A stretch of DNA of 64,000 nucleotides from Trametes villosa. Its lineage: Eukaryota > Basidiomycota > Agaricomycetes > Polyporales > Polyporaceae. The notes beneath the pieces were generated by a model. That model was given only the letters and a program-made list of their open reading frames with translations. It had not been told where the DNA came from and did no database searches. Made by a program: the position numbers and the translations under genes. Numbering within the stretch: the first letter of the stretch is position 1; each line of letters begins with the position of its first letter. The DNA is taken from the NCBI GenBank assembly GCA_002964805.2, contig PUDQ02000009.1, positions 351,938-415,937 on the forward strand, given 5' to 3'. This document shows positions 31,201-39,337 of the stretch, one piece after another.

Positions 31201-34066
31201 TACTCTAAGGGCGTACCGAAGCGAACGCGGTGATGGCCCGCCAATAGCACCAGTGAGAATGCTGTATTGTTGCGCCGACTTCTGGCCATACGAGCGCATG
31301 AGAATCATGAAATTCATGTAGTCTCGCGGATACCGCATTCCGTGCTTGAGCTTTGTATTGGGATCGGTACGTCGACGCACTTGCTCCGCCATGACCTTGC
31401 AGATGTCGATGAAGGTCTGTTGGTTAGCGAGCTTGCCATCTCGGGCTTGTTCGTAGAGCTCGATGAAGGACTCGGTGCATTGGTTGTGCTCGAGCAGCTT
31501 CCAGAGCTTATAGATGAGAGGATCCTTCATCTTGGCCTGCAGCTCGCGCGCCTCAAGCGCCCGTATCGCGTGGGGCGCGTACTTCTCCCGCGCCACGTGC
31601 CTGAGCCGCTGCGTCTCCTCGGGGAGTGTAGCCTCTTTGCTTTTCTATACAGCGCATCAGCCCTCCTGCGTGCACTTCCTTACATCCATGGACTCACCCT
31701 GTAGACAGCTTTCTTGAATGCGTAGTCCTCCTCGGCCAGAAACCGGCAGCTATCGCACACGCCCAAGGCATTCGCTGTGATACCTGTGCACGCCGTCGAC
31801 TTGACAAACCGCTGCCCGTAGTCGACCTCCCATCGCGCGAACACCTTCAACACCTCGTCCATGCGTCGTTGCTCAGTCGGCGTCCACGCTCGCTCCTCCA
31901 CCTGGTCGTTCCCATCATCTGGCATCTCTAGGGCGCCCTCCGGAGGCAGAGTGACAGGTATGTCGGACGGCTCGTCGTCGTCGGCGTCCTGAACGGGAGG
32001 GAATGGCTTATACGGGAATACACGCCGTGCAGCGCGGGCTCGGAAACTCGGTGATATCCCTCCTAGGGAGCGCGTTTGGGTACGCAGTATATACTCCTCG
32101 TACTGCGGTCCCTGTAGATGCTGACAAGGCTCAGATGGCGGTGGGCTGACGGTACTCGTCGCACTAGTCGTGCCATCTTGCACGGGTGTATCTCCGGGGG
32201 CGCGGGGGTTTCCTGTGGTGGCAGTGGAGCCTGGAGGGAGGACCCGGAAGTGCTTGGTGATGGGAGGGGTCTGTGCAGATCGGGTGAGTGCGATTCTGGC
32301 ACAGCTGCAGACCGGTACTAGGTTAACTCACCGCGGCAACCGTTTTCAGTCGGTACTTCACTGTTTTCTGCTGAGCGGGCTTGGGATTGGCAACCCCCTG
32401 GACCTGGAAGAAGCCGAAGAGGTTGTCGGAGGTGGTGCCCATCTGGGGTTAGATGTCTGTCAGTTTATATCTCAACGTCCGAGTACGCGCACGCTCACCT
32501 CGTCGCGCAGATCGCGCGACCCCTGGACCGCAACCCTACGCTTCACGACGCCGTTCATGATCGCGCAAGACTCTTGATGCTTCTGCCAATTGCGCAAGTC
32601 GTACTCTCTGTCATTCCGCAGTGCGATCCAACCCTTGCACCCATTGCAGAACACGCGGTGCTTCTCCACCTGCCCGGTCCAGTTGTCCGCTTCGAGGACC
32701 GCCCGACGCGCTGCAGGATTCTTGCGTTTTTGTTTGGCCTTCTTGGGCTTCCTTCCCTCGCCGCTCATGTCTTCGTCCTCCTCGGTATCGTTTGTAACTT
32801 CTCGTGCCCGCTTCTTCACTGATGATTTTGCTTTCGGGGTTGCACTTGCATTGGGTGCTAGGCCCTCTAGGTTGTCGGTTGCTGTGTGCGAGGACGACTC
32901 GCTTGCGCTCGCCAGGTTGGCGGGGGTCTCAGGACAGACAAGGCCCGCGTCGGGTACACCTGCGGACTTCTTGTGCACGTTTGGTGCGTCATCGTCCTCG
33001 GGCACACGCGTTGTGGCAGCGGTTGCTGCCACAATACTGACACTCTGTTCGTCCTCGCCTCGATCATCCGGGGCAGCGGAGGCCCTGCTCCCCACGTCCA
33101 CTGCCGGCACGGCGCTGTCCGAACGCTTGCGCTCGGCGGTGATGATCTGTGCGGCGACACCAGGATCGGGTTCCGCACGCCCTGCGCGTCGAATAGGTGG
33201 GCGTAGCCTGCGTAAGCGCAAGTAAGTACCGGGGTATCAGATCCTTCTATGCGTACTCACGGGGCGGCCAGCAGCGCTCGTAAAGCACCTTCGCGGACAG
33301 CTTCCTTCGCGCTTTCACCGAGGAGCGGACTGGGCCAGCCGTCGGCCATGTTCTGCATGGCAACCATGACAAACAGACCGCACGACCACGAATCGGTCTG
33401 GCATTCACCAGGCCCTGGGGATAGCACCACGAACTGGTGCGTGTCCCATTGAATCGCGTCGAGCCCCACGGACTCCCGTATGGCGTCAATAGCACGACGC
33501 AGGTACTATTAGTGGAGGTAAGTGGGCGTGTTTCAGCTACTCCCGAAGCACTTACCGGCTGGGCCCAGGAGCGCGAATCCAAGTGGGGCATGCTATCCAC
33601 AATGCCCCACGCCTTGCGTCCGAAGTCCACGAAGCCTAGAACCCAGTGCGACGGTGTGCCGCCACAGAGCGGTATGCCCCATCGAGCCACATCTCGTAGG
33701 GTGTGCTTGTCGCCTGTTGGCGTCTGTTCATGCAAAGTGAGTGGTTACGTCTCTCGCGATAGGGCCCTGACTAACCGCTGCTAAGACGTGGCCCTCTATA
33801 GTGCCTTCAACGCCGCCGTCACGAACTGCGCCGCTCGCTATTGCTGGTATCCAGGAGGAGAAGAAGCAGAAGTCGGCGCCGGCAGGGGAGCGTTCTGCTA
33901 CTGCCTGTACCACGGCTGCGTAGGCGTCGAGTGTAGTACCAACGAGCTTGTGTGTACGTCCAGGTAGTAATGTTTCGAGTTCTTGGCTACAGAAGTCAAT
34001 GTTGCGGATACGCCGCATATGTGTGTCGGGGAGTGTCTCCATGGTGTATGACAAGGAGCAGGACAT
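28234..34066 (-). CDS. Ulp1-type SUMO protease fused to a DNA transposase
   Basis: Twelve exons join in frame to about 1,736 residues: 33776-34066, 33556-33723, 33261-33505, 32499-33207, 32332-32442, 31698-32270, 31217-31644, 30850-31150, 30214-30793, 28897-30156, 28614-28843, 28234-28548. Residues 80-235 are a C48 (Ulp1) cysteine protease with His123 (PSHWVLGF), Asp140 (IVDS), Gln189 and Cys195 (QTDSWSCGLF), spaced as in yeast Ulp1 (17, then 6 between Gln and Cys). Next come a basic, acidic linker and a Cys/His segment (CNGCKGW...H..SC), then CDSC. The transposase-like core has GDCTKVR (Asp883), AADGASSE (Asp991) and DPPHARKTCRN (1040-1050). A very acidic tract and a Lys/Ala-rich tail (KKSAAAS...PGKK) end it. 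The first ATG could also be 34042. Whether both activities come from one protein needs transcript data. Confidence 0.85.
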
Positions 34067-34099
34067 GTAGTCTGAATTTTATGAACACTGTTGCTCATT

Positions 34100-34182
34100 G
34101 TCTCACTACGAATGGACTCGAACATGGCTAAAGCGACCTCCTCGGCCACATAGGCTAGCCACTGAGCTACATTAGGCGCCCA
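34100..34182 (-). other. tRNA-like sequence with Pol III A- and B-box matches
   Basis: On the minus strand, TAGCTCAGTGGC resembles an A box and GTTCGAGTCC a B box, about 46 bases apart as in tRNA genes. However, the acceptor, D and T stems do not pair, so it is not a working tRNA. It lies inside the transposon between the gene start and the right repeat; a tRNA-derived SINE-like remnant or chance are both possible. Confidence 0.3.
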
Positions 34183-34321
34183 TTTTCAGCGGCCAAGCTG
34201 TCCTCAGGTACGCCATCTGGGACAATATCTTGGGCGCCTAAATGCCTTTTTCGGCCTGAAATACGCCAACTGGGATAGGATCTGCGACCAAATCGGGAAG
34301 TCAAAATACGCGAAATGGGAG

Positions 34322-34349
34322 AGACATGTAGTGGAGTTGCCCGGGTCCT
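34322..34349 (-). repeat. Right terminal inverted repeat (28 bp)
   Basis: Exact reverse complement of 27930-27957. Immediately inside it, the minus strand continues with GGCGTATTT-type motifs seen also near the left end. Confidence 0.93.
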
Positions 34350-34357
34350 GCTCCGAG
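34350..34357. repeat. Target-site duplication, right copy (8 bp)
   Basis: GCTCCGAG, identical to 27922-27929. Confidence 0.93.
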
Positions 34358-35254
34358 CGTTGTCAATGTTCGTCGCCTGAAGACGCCGCGATCGCCTGCG
34401 CGTCCGGCAGCGAGTGCGTCCCGGTTGGGCCACCGCTTTGCAACCTTGTTTGTTGTGTCGTTGCCTGCCACGGGCAGCGGGCACACCTTTTGTGCACCCC
34501 TTGCTAGCGCTACCTCTAGTGATACTCATGATATCTCGTCTCCTGTAGCTGCTTCTACTGCCTCCTGTGTCTGCTCTGGTCATCGTATTGCTCTCGCGCG
34601 ATGTGCATACGGAGCTGTATACTACTATACGTCCCGATTATCATACCATTGCTTTAGCCAACCAATTCTTGTTCTGTTGATCCTCACTTCAGCATTGGAT
34701 GCCGTTCACTATCCCTGCACTTTGAAGAGCATTATACGGGGCCGCATCGAGTTCTGAATCATTCTCAGTAGTCCGCCCACAACTACTGCGCCTTATTTCC
34801 ATCTTAGTCACGGGTGGAATCGGGCCTGGCGTGCGTAGCATCGCCGTTCAACCCCTAGTGTATTAGCCACATGGCTCGGCAGGGCCGGCAGCGCTCGGCG
34901 CTTAGCGGCGCTCAGCCTCACTTAAGTACTACTCTCAGCAATCCCATCAAGTTCTTTACCTCTTATTCTTCCTCGGACCGACAACTACGAATACTCTGAG
35001 GTCGGTACGCCCTCAAAAAATCAGGCGTACAACCTACTAACCAAGGTTCATGGCGATATTGGATCTTGTGAACTCGATCTGTCTGAAAATCTACAGTGTC
35101 ACGGTACTGCGGTAACGTGTGCGGTCGACGAGTTCTCCACGTCGACGAGGCCTCCAGTCATACCCGCCGATGGAACATCGCTCAAGGGACCTGCACGAGG
35201 GACAGGAACAAGGAGATCGCATGTGAGTTCTGATGCACCCTGGTCATTGAATGG
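34358..35254. other. Intergenic region right of the DNA transposon
   Basis: No recognised gene. The first 400 bases hold an open frame to 34757 that is continuous with the one left of the transposon. The remainder is the likely promoter of the F-box gene at 35255; a possible small upstream exon (ATG 35170, donor at about 35222) was noticed but is not supported. Confidence 0.35.
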
Positions 35255-37057
35255 ATGGTTGAACTACGTCGCACAAACTTAAGCGTGGCCCCTACGCTTC
35301 GCCCAGATCCCCTCCGGGCCAACCAGCTCTATCCGCCGTACTATGGAGTGCAAGAGCTTCAGGGAATCACTATAGATACAGCGGTCAGCAAGGAAGGACG
35401 CGCTGCACTTGCTGCGCAAGCTCGTGAGAGGGAGCGGGAACTTCGAGCGGTGTACACCCTCCTCAATGCCGGGGCCCCTATCAACCTCCTACCCGCCGAG
35501 CTGCTGATAGACATATTCCTCCACGTGCGAAGCGCAGACCGCCTTCGAATCTTCGACTGGCTCGGAATCTTCACCGTCTGCAGGCATTGGTTCGTAGTTG
35601 GGTCGACCGCCGGAAAACTGTGGACGGAGCTCAAGGTTAGGGACAACACAAGCCTACTTCGCACCGGTCTGGCGCGCTCGAGAGACGCTGAACTCGATGT
35701 GGAGATGGCATCTGCTGACTACTGGCACCCTCTCACTTTCGCTTCCAAGCTGGTTTCGCCCCACATTCACCGAGTGCGCACTTTGCGGCTAGTAGGTGTA
35801 CCCCGCCATTGCGCACAAGCGCTCGCGAGCTTCATGCAAAACCCAATGCCCGCGCTGCGCGAGCTCACTGCATCCGCGCATCCACCTGAGGACCCGGAGC
35901 TGGTCCTCGACCTCCCTTCGGAGCGGTTCCCTAACCTACAAACGCTCGACATATCACACATCAACGTCTTCCATAACCTAGGTATCTTCCAGCAGCTGCG
36001 GAAGGTCAACATTGCCGAGTGCTTTGGCCTGGCCCCCCAGCTCCGCTCGGTCGCCCTGCTGGAAGCCTTGCGGCGGATGAAGAATGTCCAGCAATTCACG
36101 ATGTGTAACCTTTTTGTGTGCGATCTTGGCATTCCGCTGTCGTTCGCAAGCATGGGCACAACCCTCCTGAGCAACCTACGCACAATCACCATCCACACGG
36201 ACGGCCCGCTCCTCAAGCGGATACTCTCTGTGCTAACCATCCCCTTGGAGGCCTCAGCAATGTCCTTCCGCTTCCCCGTGGTGGCCAACGGTGATTCAAG
36301 CATGACCAGAACATTCGGCGAAGCCCTCCCCTCGGATCGAAGATGCCTTCCCGCCCTCGCGCGGGTTGCGCAAGCGTACCTCACCATCTACGAAGACGAC
36401 GACTACACGTTAGAGTGTTTCGCTCAGGTCACGGCCACCAAATGCAGAAGCCCATGGCTCACATTCTCCCTCGAGCCCCCCGAGAGCGATGCCGATTTCG
36501 ACGACGTCTTGAGGGGCGGCCTCTACGATTTCGTCGACGTCCTCCGCGACGCTCCCCTAGAGTCCGTCCGCATCGAGGTCCCCTCCAAAACGGCAGCCCC
36601 GTTCGATTGGGTAGTCCTCTTCGCGGCCTTCCCGAAACTACGTCGCCTGACGATCGTCGTGCCTGCGTACGAGTGTCTCGTGGCTGCCGAAGCCGTATTC
36701 CTTGCCTTGGACCCGGGGCGCTCTCCGACGACCCTCGCAGCCCCTCGCGCGGCCACAGTGGACACGGTTAGCCCCGGCCTGCGCATGGCCGAGGTGCACT
36801 GCCCCAATCTGCAGTCGGTGTACCTGGACGGGCTTCTGACGACCCCCGGGACGCTCCACGAGACCGTCGTGACCTGCTTGGAGAATCGACGGCAGCGGCT
36901 GGGCAGGATGAACGAGACGGCGCTTGACGAGCTCGACCTGGTGCTGGTGGGCCATTCCGATGAGGAGGGCTTTGGTGCTGCGAGGCGTGCTTTTCAGGAG
37001 CGTGTAGCGCCACTGGTCGGCGCGTTGGCGTACGCGCTGACTGGTGTCATTTACTAG
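35255..37057 (+). CDS. F-box/LRR-like protein (subfamily C)
   Basis: One frame of 600 codons from an ATG. A charged helix (AALAAQARERERELRAVYTL) runs into the F-box at about 72-125: APINLLPAELLIDIFLHV, then IFTVCRHWFVVGSTAGKLW. The next mark, NTSLLRTGLARSRDAELDVEM, is shared with the gene at 15709. Leucine-rich segments follow, and ALDELDLVLVGHSDEEGFG closes the protein as in the remnant at 21706. The first 50 residues are not conserved in the window, so a short first exon as in 15709 may replace them. Its stop is 87 bases from that of the convergent gene at 37145. SCF adaptor role inferred. Confidence 0.84.
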   Translation: MVELRRTNLSVAPTLRPDPLRANQLYPPYYGVQELQGITIDTAVSKEGRAALAAQARERERELRAVYTLLNAGAPINLLPAELLIDIFLHVRSADRLRIFDWLGIFTVCRHWFVVGSTAGKLWTELKVRDNTSLLRTGLARSRDAELDVEMASADYWHPLTFASKLVSPHIHRVRTLRLVGVPRHCAQALASFMQNPMPALRELTASAHPPEDPELVLDLPSERFPNLQTLDISHINVFHNLGIFQQLRKVNIAECFGLAPQLRSVALLEALRRMKNVQQFTMCNLFVCDLGIPLSFASMGTTLLSNLRTITIHTDGPLLKRILSVLTIPLEASAMSFRFPVVANGDSSMTRTFGEALPSDRRCLPALARVAQAYLTIYEDDDYTLECFAQVTATKCRSPWLTFSLEPPESDADFDDVLRGGLYDFVDVLRDAPLESVRIEVPSKTAAPFDWVVLFAAFPKLRRLTIVVPAYECLVAAEAVFLALDPGRSPTTLAAPRAATVDTVSPGLRMAEVHCPNLQSVYLDGLLTTPGTLHETVVTCLENRRQRLGRMNETALDELDLVLVGHSDEEGFGAARRAFQERVAPLVGALAYALTGVIY

Positions 37058-37144
37058 TCCCTTACTCGCGTCGTGGTACAGTGCGGGGATATGTCGAGCA
37101 GGTGGAGGTTTCCCAACGTCAGGTTGATACAGCGTTAGTTGCAT

Positions 37145-39004
37145 CTAGTAGCCTGCGTCGTGAAGATAGATGCTAGTAGTTCTAGTCAACCGTGACACTT
37201 TGCACTCGCAGAGGTAGGCGTCGTACATGTTGGCGTCTGCCCGGTATACGGAGTCGCCAACGATGAGCTTGCGCCACACAGGGGACTCAAGAATCTGTGT
37301 GGTCGTGAGCGGGACTACCATACTAAGCTGGGGGACAAGATGCGTACCTTCCATATAATCCGAGCCTTCGAGCGCGTCGGGCTCCGGACTAGCATTCTTG
37401 CGAGAATAGTCCACGTATCTGACCAAGCGACGCAGCTCCTCGCCGTAGTCGGAGAAGTACTTCTCGTAGGCCTCGCGGTTGGGATAGTGGAGCCTCAGAA
37501 GAAGGCTCTTCAGCCGCAGCCCCTGCTGTTCCCGAAGGCGCAGCGCGCGAAGCATGCATTCGACCAGACGCGGGGACGTAAAGCGGATAGAGTCCTCCGA
37601 AATCATCTCGACATGCGCGAGCCCTGGGCAACATAGAGAGCCGCCCGCCGCGGAGGCGTCCTCGGACGCCAGCTGCAGTCCCTGCCACATGCTCGCAGGC
37701 GAGCCGTATCCGCTGAGCGAGAACTCCTCCAGGAGCGGGAAGTGCCGGAAGAGGCCCGCCCATGCGAGCGACGACACGAACGCCATTTCGCCGAAGACGA
37801 CCAGCTTGGTTACCGGTGCATGCGAGAACAGCGTGCAGACATCGAGGAAGAGCGGCCGCAGCACCTCGGACCAGTTCGTCTCCCCGTCGGCGGCGGCCAG
37901 CGAGAGCGACATCTGGCCCTCGTTGCCGGAGGTGCACAGGCCGTAGGAAGGGGACGGATGCCACCGGTCGGCGCGAAGGGCGACAGAGGTGACGCTGCTG
38001 ATGCCGGGCATCAACGACCATGGGTCTGTGGGAAGGAGCTCGACGAGGAGGTTGTCGCACTCCTTGAAATCCGATGGCAGACCCGAGTTTCCCTCGAGCG
38101 TGCTATCTGTCCTCGACGGAAGGCGAAGCAGCGCGAGGAGCTGCCGGATGGCGTAAGGAGGCTGTCGAGTCATCTTGAACACTGACAGGTGTGGTAGTGA
38201 CACCGGCGGTCTGCACAGCTGGGCGGAAGAGGGGTCGGAACCGTTAGGGAAGAGAGGAAGATCGCAGTCCTGCAGAGACAGATGTGTGAGGCGTGATGTA
38301 GTTTCGAGAATGTCCCAGAACTGGCTCATAGAAACCATCCATTGGCAGTTCCGCAGATTCAGGGTGTGTAGTCGAGTGTAAAGTGCGTGCTGGAGCGGTA
38401 TCTTGAAGCCGGTCAGCGTCAACAGGCGAAGGTGGGTATAAGCTTCCGCGCGGAGACGTAGTTCGCGCAGGCGGTGGCTGTGGATAGACATGGAATGAAG
38501 GACGGGCATGTTCGCTTCGTCGATGAGTGCCAGGAGGCGTGCCATTGCGGAGCCGGTTATATCGGTGACGTGAAGCGACCGTAGGATGTGGGTGAACCGA
38601 GGCAATACGCTCGTGAAGACTTCTGGTGAAAGTGTCTCGTCGCGCAGGGATGCGTTTGCTGGGGCACCTGCGCAGCGCGATAACGTCAGGTTCGGCCATT
38701 CGTGTCCCTTGTGCGTGGTGATGTCGCACCAGAAGCGCGGTGTAGAGCAGACGACAGAGCGCCAACGAGCGCACACGCCGAGTAAGACCAGGAACCGCTG
38801 ATCTGCGCTCTGGGACAGATCGTGCCACGGGAACGAGCTCGGGGAGAGGGCGAAGAGGAATATCTCGGCCAGAACTTCGTCGGGAAGCTGGTGGATGAGG
38901 GCTGCCGCGTTGATGAGCCTTCCCGTGTCCAAGAGCTCTTGCTGTAGCTTTGCCCGATGCTGATGAAGTGTGTGGTATGCCCCAGGCACGGAGGCGGTCG
39001 TCAT
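37145..39004 (-). CDS. F-box/LRR-like protein (subfamily B) with extended C-terminus
   Basis: One frame of 619 codons from ATG 39002-39004. Helical lead-in HRAKLQQELLDTGRLINA precedes the F-box at about 38-95: IHQLPDEVLAEIFLFALSP, then LLGVCARWRSVVCSTPRFW. KGHEWPNLTLSRC and ALYTRLHTLNLRNCQWM match the other subfamily B genes. After the usual end near RLVRYVDYS it continues for some 85 residues (through SVYRADANMYDAYLCECKV) with no counterpart in the paralogues. This could be a read-through into former 3' flank or a missed terminal intron. It is divergent from the gene at 39338. Confidence 0.83.
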   Translation of the reverse strand: MTTASVPGAYHTLHQHRAKLQQELLDTGRLINAAALIHQLPDEVLAEIFLFALSPSSFPWHDLSQSADQRFLVLLGVCARWRSVVCSTPRFWCDITTHKGHEWPNLTLSRCAGAPANASLRDETLSPEVFTSVLPRFTHILRSLHVTDITGSAMARLLALIDEANMPVLHSMSIHSHRLRELRLRAEAYTHLRLLTLTGFKIPLQHALYTRLHTLNLRNCQWMVSMSQFWDILETTSRLTHLSLQDCDLPLFPNGSDPSSAQLCRPPVSLPHLSVFKMTRQPPYAIRQLLALLRLPSRTDSTLEGNSGLPSDFKECDNLLVELLPTDPWSLMPGISSVTSVALRADRWHPSPSYGLCTSGNEGQMSLSLAAADGETNWSEVLRPLFLDVCTLFSHAPVTKLVVFGEMAFVSSLAWAGLFRHFPLLEEFSLSGYGSPASMWQGLQLASEDASAAGGSLCCPGLAHVEMISEDSIRFTSPRLVECMLRALRLREQQGLRLKSLLLRLHYPNREAYEKYFSDYGEELRRLVRYVDYSRKNASPEPDALEGSDYMEGTHLVPQLSMVVPLTTTQILESPVWRKLIVGDSVYRADANMYDAYLCECKVSRLTRTTSIYLHDAGY

Positions 39005-39337
39005 TGCCCTCCCCCTTCGCTTGCCTCTGCAAAGACGATGTTAGATGCAATCTTGTATGGTATGAGTACGAGAAAACGCCGCTCTAAGAGGTGCGTGTGG
39101 AGAAAGCGAAACGCGACCAGAGTTCGGGAACGCGTCAATCATATGCAAGAGTACTTCAATCAGCTTCTAGCGACTCCCTCCAGGAGGCGAGTTTCTCGGG
39201 GCGCAGGCACTTCGCGGGAAAATATTGGAAGTCATTGCAAGCAGTAGGGGAGTCGCATATCTTGAAAAGCACGTACTTAGGGTGTAGTCACACTGTGTTT
39301 TGTCAGGACAAGCGGCCAGGAACTTGGAAAGGTGAAT

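Larger units (their letters stand above)
27930..34349 (-). mobile_element. Complete DNA transposon encoding an Ulp1 protease-transposase protein
   Basis: The element is 6,420 bp, bounded by perfect 28-bp terminal inverted repeats (27930-27957 and 34322-34349) and an exact 8-bp target duplication. It carries one minus-strand gene of twelve exons that joins without a stop. Eight-base duplications occur with hAT, P and KDZ-type elements. The transposase core resembles the P/THAP9 style in having a DP.H..K..RN motif, but I cannot place the family firmly. Perfect repeats and an open gene suggest a recent, possibly still active, insertion. Near the left end are clustered TTGTCAC repeats. Near both ends are GGCGTAT-type motifs that may bind the transposase. 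Confidence 0.93.

Noticed and set aside
32271..32331. Acceptor TGCCAG at about 32296 in the Ulp1-transposase gene
   Set aside because: Using it brings a stop into the frame; CTGCACAG at 32271-32278 keeps the frame open and in phase.
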